Shown here: in pieces, positions 32,350 through 38,532 of the stretch | Layout of the letters: every line of letters starts with the position of its first letter | Numbering within the stretch: position 1 is the first letter of the stretch | Assembly (NCBI GenBank): GCA_900549065.1 | Contig: URNC01000002.1 | Coordinates: 1-38,532 of the forward strand | Origin: an uncultured Collinsella sp. | Lineage (GTDB): Bacteria > Actinomycetota > Coriobacteriia > Coriobacteriales > Coriobacteriaceae | DNA: 38,532 nucleotides | Direction: 5' to 3' | The notes under the pieces: generated by a model | Databases searched by the model: none | What the model was told of the DNA's origin: nothing | Seen by the model: the letters and a program-made list of their open reading frames with translations, nothing else | Program-made: the position numbers and the translations under genes

Positions 32350-32363
32350 ATCATTTGGGGAAA

Positions 32364-32518
32364 CGCCGAATAGCTTCATATACACAACCGCCGCAGCTCC
32401 ATATGAGGCAAATGAATCCGTAGCATTTGTCCCAAATCTTAAGTATTTGTTCGGCAGAACGGCCCCTGCCGGCTCCTGCTAGACTGGTAGACTCCCAACC
32501 GTCCATCCAGGAGCCTCA
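32364..32518. other. Upstream region of the nuclease gene
   Basis: A GC-moderate spacer completing a 469-bp gap without genes (32050-32518). CGGCAGAACGG and CCTGCCGG pieces give weak local pairing near 32451-32472. No clear -35/-10 pair was found; TAGACT at 32480-32485 is a possible -10. Confidence 0.3.
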
Positions 32519-33502
32519 ATGTCGCGCAAGCCCGCCTACAAGCAAGTACTTTCCATCGGCACCGCCGTGGTGCTCGGGTTTGCGCTGTTTACGGGATCGC
32601 TCGACGGAGCGCCCAAGTTGCTGTCGCCGCAAAGCGATGAGCAGGCGGTAGCTCTGGCCGAGAAACAAAACGAAAGTCCCAGCCGCACCGACGACGAGGC
32701 GGACCTGGTCGCTCGGCTCGAATCGGGAACGGCGAGCTCCTCGGACCCTCAAAACGGCCAGGACCCTGGCGATGGCTCCGATTCCGCCGCAACCGACACC
32801 GGCGACGGCGCTTCCGCGGACAGCGCCGCCACCCCCATCGACGAGGTCGAAAACCCCGACCTCAACCGCGCCCGCGGTGTTTATCTCAGCAGCATTCCCG
32901 ACTACGCCGGCAACCCCTACGTTGCCCTTCGCGCCGACAGCACGCACCCGCTCGGCACGCCGTCATTCACACTCGATGAATACGATCGCGCCACCGAAGA
33001 GGGCTGCTTTAAGAAATTCTCCAAGCTCGACAGCCTGGGTCGCACTCGCAAGGCGCTCGCCTGCGTAGGCCCCGAGTCGCTCGGACAGGGAAAGCGCGGC
33101 GATATCTCGCGCATCCATCCTGCCGGTTGGCACCAGCAGCGCTACGACTTTATTCCGGGCCAGAGCCTCTACAACCGCTGCCACCTCATCGCCTGGTCGC
33201 TCTGCGGCGAAAACGCCAACCGCAAGAATCTCCTCACCGGCACGCGTTATCTCAACGAGACGGGCATGCTGCCGTTTGAAGAGCAGATTCTCGGCTACAT
33301 CCGCGATACGGGTAACCATGTGCTCTACCGTGTCACGCCTATGTACAACGAGGAGGAGCTCGTCTGTCGTGGCGTTCGTCTGGAAGCACAATCAGTCGAG
33401 GACCACGGCAAGACCCTCTGCTTCCACGTATATTGCTACAACCTGCAGCCGCATGTGCAGATCGACTACGCCACCGGCCGCAATCAAGCCTCGGGGGACT
33501 AG
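32519..33502 (+). CDS. Secreted or anchored DNA/RNA non-specific endonuclease
   Basis: A 327-residue protein. An N-terminal hydrophobic segment (about 9-27, QVLSIGTAVVLGFALFTGSL) acts as a signal or anchor. A disordered acidic Ser/Asp/Ala-rich stretch follows (about 35-115), then a nuclease domain (about 118-320). Its core YNRCHLIAWSLCGENANRKN with LLTGTRYLNETGM matches the His-Asn active site of the DNA-entry/streptodornase group (NRSHLIA in relatives): the His of CHLIA is the general base and the later Asn binds the metal. It probably degrades DNA outside the cell or takes part in uptake. CAGGAG precedes ATG 32519. Confidence 0.9.
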   Translation: MSRKPAYKQVLSIGTAVVLGFALFTGSLDGAPKLLSPQSDEQAVALAEKQNESPSRTDDEADLVARLESGTASSSDPQNGQDPGDGSDSAATDTGDGASADSAATPIDEVENPDLNRARGVYLSSIPDYAGNPYVALRADSTHPLGTPSFTLDEYDRATEEGCFKKFSKLDSLGRTRKALACVGPESLGQGKRGDISRIHPAGWHQQRYDFIPGQSLYNRCHLIAWSLCGENANRKNLLTGTRYLNETGMLPFEEQILGYIRDTGNHVLYRVTPMYNEEELVCRGVRLEAQSVEDHGKTLCFHVYCYNLQPHVQIDYATGRNQASGD

Positions 33503-33563
33503 GGCCGACTAAGCTGCCCCAAAACCTAACATGATCCGTTTTCCTCCGTCCCCAAGGGATCAA

Positions 33564-33598
33564 AAAGGGCCGCCCCGGATTGCCCAGAGCGGCCCTTG
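33564..33598 (-). terminator. Terminator after the EF-G-like gene
   Basis: On the minus strand AAGGGCCGC (from 33597) pairs with GCGGCCCTTTTTG. It also lies after the convergent nuclease gene. Confidence 0.85.
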
Positions 33599-33631
33599 CA
33601 TCGGCATGTATATTGCAGGCAAAATCACACG

Positions 33632-35707
33632 CTACTTGGCGCGACCCTCCTCATAGCGCTCGACCAGCTTGGCCTGAACGTCATAGGGAACCTGCTCGTA
33701 GCCAGCAGGCTTCATGGTAAAGTCACCCGTGCCGCGCGTGATAGAGCGCAGGCGCGTCGAATAATCCGTCAGCTCGGCGAGAGGTGCCTGGGCGATGACC
33801 ACGGTGTCGCCGCGCTCATCGGTCTCCATGCCCGTCACGCGACCGCGCGATGCCGAGATGTCACCCATCACGGCACCGGCGTAGCTCTCGGGGATTGTCA
33901 CCGTGATTTCCTCGATGGGCTCCAGCACCACCGGGTCGGCATCGGCGCATGCCTTGCGCAGGCCGATGCGAGCCGCCGCGCGGAACGCCATCTCGTTGGA
34001 GTCGACGCTGTGATACGAGCCGTCGTACACAGCCACGCGAATGCCCGTGAGCGGGTAGCCGGCAATGATGCCGTCCTTCATGGTCTCCTGGACGCCCTTG
34101 TCCACGGCGGGGATCAGCGAGCGCGGAATGCGGCCGCCCACGACCTCGTCCACAAACTCATAGCCATCGCTCGTGCCGTCGGGCCCAATGAGCGGCTCAA
34201 CGCGCAGCCAGCAGTCGCCGTACTGACCGGCACCACCGGTCTGCTTCTTGTGGCGGCCCTGAGCGCTCGCCGTGCGGCGGATGGTCTCGCGATACGGAAT
34301 GCGGATCGGCACGCTTTTGGCCACGACCTTGGTACGATCCTCCAAACGGTTGAGCAGCACCGAAACCTGCGCCTCACCCACGGCGGAGATGATAGTCTGG
34401 CCCGTCTCCTCGTCACGATCGATGCTCATGGTCGGATCGGCCTTGCAGGCCTTCTCGATAAACGTGTAGAGCTTCTCCTCGTCGCCGCGATTCTCGGCCT
34501 CGATGGCGATGCGGTACTGCGAGTTGGGGAACTTAAACGCCGCAGCCTCGACCTTGCCGGTAATCGAGAGCGTATCGCCCGTCTCGGCCGCCAGCTTGGG
34601 TGCCACGATAATGTCGCCGGCATAGGCGTGACCGACCTCGGTCATGTCGCGGCCGCACATCACATACAGGTGAGCCAGACGGTCGCCCTTGCGCGTGCGC
34701 GCGTTGACCAGCTCAAGGCCCGGCTCAAGCGTACCCGTCAGCACCTTAATAAAGCTGATGCGACCCTGCTGCGGATCGGCCAGCGTCTTAAACACAAACG
34801 CCACCGGACGGTCATCGTCACTCGAGATCTTAAGCGAATCGCCGTCGATAAGCGGCATCTCGCCGTAGTCGGTCGGCGCCGGGAAGTACGTCGCGATGTC
34901 GTCCATCAGCGAGTTGACGCCCTGCTCCTTAATGCAATCGCCCGCAAAGACCGGCACAAAGATGCGCTCGGCAATCGCCTTCGACAGCAAGCCCTCAAGC
35001 TCCTCCTGCGTCAGCGTCTCCTCGCCTTCCAGGTACTTCATCATCAGCTCATCGTCGGCCTCGGCCACCAACTCGCACAGATGGTCATGGGCCTCCTCGG
35101 CCTGGGCACGATACTCCTCGGGAATCTCCGACTCAACGGCTTCGGTGCCGTTGCAATGGCGCGCCTTCATGCGCACCAGGTCGATGATGCCGTCAAAGCC
35201 CTCGCCCTCGCCCCAGGGAAGGGTCACGGCGCCCAGGCGCGTGCCAAAGCGCTCCTGCAGCAGGTCCATCGTGGTCGCAAAGCTGGCCTCGGAGCGCGAC
35301 AGGCGGTTTACGAACACCGCACGCGCCAGGCGCAGGTCCTCGGCGGCATACCAGAGCTTAACCGTCGTAGGCTGCGGGCCGGCCTCGGCGTCGACCACAA
35401 ACAGAGCCGTCTCGCAGACGCTCATCGCGGCAAAGGCGTCGCCGATAAAATCGGGGTAGCACGGGGCATCGAGCACATTGATGCGCGCGCCCTTCCAGTC
35501 GATCGGCGCGATGGTCGTCGAGATGGAGAATGAACGCTTGACCTCTTCAGGGTCATAGTCGAGCGTGGGCTTGGTGCCGTCGTGGCCGCCCAGGCGGGCG
35601 GTCTTGCCGGAAAGGTGGAGCATGGCCTCGGCGAGTGAAGTCTTGCCCACGCCGCCTTGGCCTACGAGCACCACGTTCCTTACATTGCCGGTCTTGGGAG
35701 CACCCAT
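33632..35707 (-). CDS. EF-G-like translation-factor GTPase homologue
   Basis: A 691-residue protein with the five-domain layout of elongation factor G. The P-loop GQGGVGKT is at 16-23. The G3 motif reads DAPC (80-83) where EF-G has DTPG, the G4 motif reads NRLS (134-137) where NKxD is usual, and the RGITI switch I is replaced by RSFSISTTI. Domains II to V are recognisable (RISFIKVLTGTLEPG; VGEAQVSVLLNRLED; the GGRIPRSLIPAVDKGVQE of domain IV; ITVTIPESYAGAVMGDISAS of domain V). This belongs to the actinobacterial EF-G-like group whose role is not settled; it is not the main fusA, as no rpsL or tuf is near. GGAGG precedes ATG 35707. Confidence 0.92.
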   Translation of the reverse strand: MGAPKTGNVRNVVLVGQGGVGKTSLAEAMLHLSGKTARLGGHDGTKPTLDYDPEEVKRSFSISTTIAPIDWKGARINVLDAPCYPDFIGDAFAAMSVCETALFVVDAEAGPQPTTVKLWYAAEDLRLARAVFVNRLSRSEASFATTMDLLQERFGTRLGAVTLPWGEGEGFDGIIDLVRMKARHCNGTEAVESEIPEEYRAQAEEAHDHLCELVAEADDELMMKYLEGEETLTQEELEGLLSKAIAERIFVPVFAGDCIKEQGVNSLMDDIATYFPAPTDYGEMPLIDGDSLKISSDDDRPVAFVFKTLADPQQGRISFIKVLTGTLEPGLELVNARTRKGDRLAHLYVMCGRDMTEVGHAYAGDIIVAPKLAAETGDTLSITGKVEAAAFKFPNSQYRIAIEAENRGDEEKLYTFIEKACKADPTMSIDRDEETGQTIISAVGEAQVSVLLNRLEDRTKVVAKSVPIRIPYRETIRRTASAQGRHKKQTGGAGQYGDCWLRVEPLIGPDGTSDGYEFVDEVVGGRIPRSLIPAVDKGVQETMKDGIIAGYPLTGIRVAVYDGSYHSVDSNEMAFRAAARIGLRKACADADPVVLEPIEEITVTIPESYAGAVMGDISASRGRVTGMETDERGDTVVIAQAPLAELTDYSTRLRSITRGTGDFTMKPAGYEQVPYDVQAKLVERYEEGRAK

Positions 35708-36017
35708 GATGACCTCCTTGCAGGGCCGCGCGCAATGCGCGACGCCAACGGGGAGAGTTCGCGGTCGGTGCCATCCCGGGAGCAGCATGGTCGGCAACCG
35801 AGCCGACTCACCCTCCAAATGTCCTATGCCACCACCCTACCCTCACGGGCGGCCGTCCATGCATACCTTTCGGCGCACGTATGAATACAGGCGGCGAGAG
35901 GAAGAGACAAGCTTGTGAGGCGATTATTGAACCCCGTCGATGCAAACAAAAAGCCGCCACAGACCGTAAGACCTGCGACGGCTTCGCCTCAATTAATAGT
36001 TGAGTAAATACCTGAGC
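35708..36017. other. Intergenic region upstream of EF-G-like gene, with terminator
   Basis: 310 bp without a gene. At 35948-35984 AAGCCGTCGCAGGTC pairs with GGTCTGTGGCGGCTTTTT on the minus strand, a good terminator for the amino-acid ABC operon. The rest, ahead of the EF-G-like gene, presumably holds its promoter, but no convincing boxes were picked. Confidence 0.7.
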
Positions 36018-36782
36018 CTATCCCTCGATACGGCTCAAGAACTCACGGGTGCGCTGCTCACGCGGATGGTCGATGACCTGCTCGGCAGGACCCTCCTCGA
36101 CAATGCGGCCGCCATCCATAAAGACCACGCGGTCGGCAACATCGCGCGCAAACTGCATCGCGTGGGTCACGATTACCATCGTCATATTCTGCGCGGCAAG
36201 GTCTTTAATGACATGCAGCACCTCGGCCGTCAGCTCGGGATCGAGTGCCGAGGTTGGCTCGTCAAAGAACAGGATCTCCGGATCGAGCGCCAGGGCGCGG
36301 GCAATACTCACGCGCTGTTGCTGACCGCCCGAAAGCTCACACGGAACCTTGTTCTCGTTGCCCGTAAGCCCCATCTGCGCGATCAACTCGCGCGCACGAG
36401 CTTCCGCCTGCTCGCGCGGGCGCTTAAGCACGCGGATCGGCGCGTCGATGATGTTTTTCATCACGGTATAGTGCGGGAACAGGTTGTAATTTTGGAACAC
36501 CAAGCCGAATCGCGAGCGTGCCCGCTTGGGCACATCGCCCTTCGCATAGACCGCGCCCGAACCCGCATCCGTCGCAACGGCAAGGTCACCAAACGAGAGC
36601 GAGCCTCCGTCGAGTGTCTCGAGCAGCGTGGCACACCGCAGCAGCGTGGACTTGCCGCCACCCGAAGGCCCGATAATCGCCACGACCTCGCCACGCTTGA
36701 CCTCGAGCGAAATATCCTTGAGCACCTCATTGCCGCCAAACGCCTTGCGCGCGCTTTCGATTTTCATCACTGAGTTAGTCAT
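36018..36782 (-). CDS. Polar amino-acid ABC transporter ATPase
   Basis: A 254-residue ATPase of the glutamine/arginine-type uptake family. Walker A is GPSGGGKST, the Q-loop lies in FQNYNLFPH, the signature is LSGGQQQRVSIAR, Walker B is ILFFDEPTSALDPE, and the H-loop is VIVTHAMQF. The C terminus (DHPREQRTREFLSRI) is typical of this family. It overlaps the permease stop by 8 bp (ATGACTAA), so translation is coupled. The complex takes up a polar amino acid; the exact one cannot be told from sequence. Confidence 0.95.
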   Translation of the reverse strand: MTNSVMKIESARKAFGGNEVLKDISLEVKRGEVVAIIGPSGGGKSTLLRCATLLETLDGGSLSFGDLAVATDAGSGAVYAKGDVPKRARSRFGLVFQNYNLFPHYTVMKNIIDAPIRVLKRPREQAEARARELIAQMGLTGNENKVPCELSGGQQQRVSIARALALDPEILFFDEPTSALDPELTAEVLHVIKDLAAQNMTMVIVTHAMQFARDVADRVVFMDGGRIVEEGPAEQVIDHPREQRTREFLSRIEG

Positions 36783-37428
36783 GATAATAGTCCAGCTTCT
36801 TTTCGGCGGCGCCCAGCAGCATCTCGACCACAAAGTTAAAAATCCAGTAGATCAGCGCCGCGATCGCAAACGGCACCATGCTCACCTGCGAGGCGACCAG
36901 CGCCTTGGCCGTCGAGAACATCTCACCCACGCCAATGGCAAACGCCAGCGACGTGTCCTTGACCAGCGTGATGATCTCGTTGCCCATCGCCGGCAGAATA
37001 CGCTTGGCGACCTGCGGCATCACGATATACAGAAACGTCTGCATGCGCGAATAGCCCAGTACCTCGGCTGCCTCGTATTGACCACGCGGAATGGACTGCA
37101 GGCCCGAGCGATAGATCTCGGCAAAGTAACCGGCGTAGTTGATGATGAACGCCACGACGCACGCCGTCCACTTGGAATCGGGCGTGAGCGAAATGCCAAA
37201 CACGTAGTACGGGGCAAAGTAGATGGCAAACATCTGCAGCATGAGCGGCGTACCGCGCATGACCGAAATGTAGATGCGCGCAATCCAGCGAAGCGGCACG
37301 ATTTTGCTCATGCGCATAAACGCCACGGGGATTCCCAGCGGAATCGACCCCAGCAGCGTCAGTACAAACAGCTGCAAACTGACCAAGAATCCCTGGCCAA
37401 GCATCTGCATCATGACCTGAATAGACAT
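36775..37428 (-). CDS. Polar amino-acid ABC transporter permease
   Basis: A 217-residue integral membrane permease of the HisM/GlnP family with about five helices. The family features are VSLQLFVLTLLGSIPLGIPV, the SVMRGTPLMLQMFAIYF signature, and the EAA-like loop EAAEVLGYSRMQTFLYIVMP, which docks on the ATPase. NYAGYFAEIYRSGLQSIPRG is also typical. The start overlaps the binding-protein stop by one base (TAATG). Confidence 0.95.
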   Translation of the reverse strand: MSIQVMMQMLGQGFLVSLQLFVLTLLGSIPLGIPVAFMRMSKIVPLRWIARIYISVMRGTPLMLQMFAIYFAPYYVFGISLTPDSKWTACVVAFIINYAGYFAEIYRSGLQSIPRGQYEAAEVLGYSRMQTFLYIVMPQVAKRILPAMGNEIITLVKDTSLAFAIGVGEMFSTAKALVASQVSMVPFAIAALIYWIFNFVVEMLLGAAEKKLDYYHD

Positions 37429-38288
37429 TACTTGAGCACCCAATTATCGAAAGACAAACCATAGCTTGAATATTTATCGCACAGGTCCTTGACCGTGCCG
37501 TCCTCGTAGAGCGCCTTGAGCGACTCGGTCACGGCGTCGGCCGACTTGGTGTCGCCCTTCTTAAAGCCGACGGCGTAGTGCTCGCTGGACAGCGGCTCAT
37601 CAAGCTGCGTATAAGCATCGGGCTTGGCGGCAAGCTGATACTGGGCAATCGAAAGGTCGCAAGCCACGGCATCGACCGCGCCGCTCTCGAGCTGCATAAA
37701 CGCCGTGTTGTACTCGCCGATCGTGTCGAGCGTGGCAAACGTCGCCGCCAGATCCTTCTGGTCACCCTCGAGCACATCCTGCGCAGCGGAATCGGTCTGG
37801 GTAATCACGGTCTTGCCGGCAAGATCGTCCCAGCTCTTGATGCCTGCATCCTTCTTTACCACCAGCACCTGCTCGTTGAGCATGTACGGCTCGGAGAACG
37901 TGTAATCGTCCTCGCGACCCTCCATGGTAAAGCCGTTCCAGATGCAGTTGATGGCACCCGAGTTGAGCAGCGTATCCTTGGCATCCCAGTCGATGGCCTC
38001 GTATTTGACCTCCCAGCCCTGCTTATCGGCAACAGCCTTGGCCAGATCGAGATCAAAGCCGGTGTACTCACCATCGTCGCCCACAAAGCCGTACGGAGGA
38101 TAGGACTTATCAAAGCCCACCACGAGCTCCTTGGACTCCGCAGCGCCCTTCACATCCTTGGCCGCGGCAGAGCCAGCAGCGGAGCCCTTGCCGGCACCAC
38201 CGCCGCAACCGATAAGACCAAGGCCAAGCACCGTGGCGAGCGAGCCGGCTAGACCAACAAACTGACGACGAGACATATCGGTGTTCAT
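37428..38288 (-). CDS. Amino-acid-binding lipoprotein of ABC transporter
   Basis: A 286-residue extracytoplasmic solute-binding protein, family 3. The signal region has a twin-arginine-like motif (SRRQFVGLAG, residues 6-15) and a lipobox ending at Cys28 (LGLIGC), so it may be a Tat-exported lipoprotein. The mature part starts with a Gly/Ala/Ser-rich linker and then the family pattern VVGFDKSYPPYGFVGDDGEY, GFDLDLAKAVADKQGWEV, NCIWNGFTMEGRE and the D-rich ligand site near AVACDLSIAQY. GGGGGA precedes ATG 38288; an earlier in-frame start at 38309 is less likely. Confidence 0.95.
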   Translation of the reverse strand: MNTDMSRRQFVGLAGSLATVLGLGLIGCGGGAGKGSAAGSAAAKDVKGAAESKELVVGFDKSYPPYGFVGDDGEYTGFDLDLAKAVADKQGWEVKYEAIDWDAKDTLLNSGAINCIWNGFTMEGREDDYTFSEPYMLNEQVLVVKKDAGIKSWDDLAGKTVITQTDSAAQDVLEGDQKDLAATFATLDTIGEYNTAFMQLESGAVDAVACDLSIAQYQLAAKPDAYTQLDEPLSSEHYAVGFKKGDTKSADAVTESLKALYEDGTVKDLCDKYSSYGLSFDNWVLK

Positions 38289-38344
38289 GGTATTCCCCCT
38301 TGATGGCACTTTAGTTAGGTAAAGTGAGTCATGTAACGTTCAGA

Positions 38345-38373
38345 ATCATACACTCTACCTTGATAAAGTACAA
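38345..38373 (-). promoter_or_regulatory. Promoter of the amino-acid ABC operon
   Basis: TTGTAC (38368-38373) and TATGAT (38345-38350) on the minus strand are exactly 17 bp apart. They lie 57 bp ahead of the start codon. Confidence 0.7.
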
Positions 38374-38421
38374 GGGAGGGTTTGCCCGGCGTGGGCGGGG
38401 AGCGGCGCGTAATTAAGTTTC

Positions 38422-38530
38422 CTGCTCTACAGTCCTGCGCAAGACGGAAAGCACGCATGGAGCACTAGGTTGGAGCACCCGGCTGAGTGGCGCCCGGCGC
38501 GGAGTTTAATTTGCTGCTCTACAGTCCTGC
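38422..38530. repeat. Direct repeat CTGCTCTACAGTCCTGC, two copies
   Basis: The 17-bp string occurs exactly at 38422-38438 and 38514-38530, 92 bp apart, each preceded by a GGCGCG and AAT-TT-type context. No gene covers it. A longer array may continue past the window edge. Confidence 0.6.
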
Positions 38531-38532
38531 TC

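Noticed and set aside
33596..35533. A 645-codon plus-strand open frame
   Set aside because: Antisense shadow of the EF-G-like gene, with histidine/arginine-rich composition and no domain.
33632..35707. Main elongation factor G (fusA)
   Set aside because: Altered G3 and G4 motifs and no rpsL/rpsG/tuf neighbours point to the EF-G-like side group.

Overview
The window looks like chromosomal DNA from a high-GC member of the Coriobacteriia (Actinomycetota), most likely Collinsella or a close relative. This is inferred from GC-rich codon use, short AGGAGG-type ribosome binding sites, the gene families present, and many small intergenic palindromes. It was not tested by any search. No rRNA, prophage, transposase or CRISPR array is visible.

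Layout: 1-200 holds the edge of an unidentified gene and the small SRP RNA (ffs), both on the minus strand. 201-635 has no convincing gene but two inverted repeats. 636-7046 is housekeeping: a TadA-glycerate kinase fusion, tRNA-Ser(UGA), a TetR regulator, lemA, ilvE, a DedA membrane protein and cysE. 7158-11454 is one minus-strand operon of a MarR regulator and a heterodimeric ABC exporter, with a clear promoter and repeated operator. 11498-14599 has small unknown proteins, a nitroreductase and a Fis-type regulator with a degenerate sigma-54-activator domain. 14873-16802 pairs a YeiH-family transporter with a divergent GntR regulator. 16917-18764 is glmS, and its long upstream region (18765-19205) is packed with palindromes.

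19206-28241 is a transport and regulation district: an MFS transporter divergent from a PRD/EII-type (BglG/LicR-like) regulator, a paralogous MFS transporter in an operon with a YtcJ-like amidohydrolase, a small unknown membrane protein and a LacI regulator. Full or partial copies of an 18-bp palindrome (best copy TTGCCGTAGATACGGCAA) lie in several of these intergenic regions and suggest a shared regulon. A HAD phosphatase and LarE follow.

30229-32362 is the most accessory-looking part. A Schlafen/AlbA-type ATPase-HTH gene is split by one in-frame TAG. Ahead of it lies a dense cluster of TCTCTCTAA sites that overlaps its ribosome binding site and promoter, and the whole unit sits between two same-orientation copies of a dispersed palindrome. 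After it come a secreted DNA/RNA nuclease, an EF-G-like protein with altered GTPase motifs, and a polar amino-acid ABC transporter operon (binding lipoprotein, permease, ATPase).

The most unusual signals are (1) a family of intergenic hairpins with a conserved GGGACAG-type core and arms that differ from copy to copy yet stay complementary, (2) the TCTCTCTAA array with the split AlbA gene, (3) the shared TTGCCGTA palindromes, and (4) a long composite palindrome upstream of glmS.
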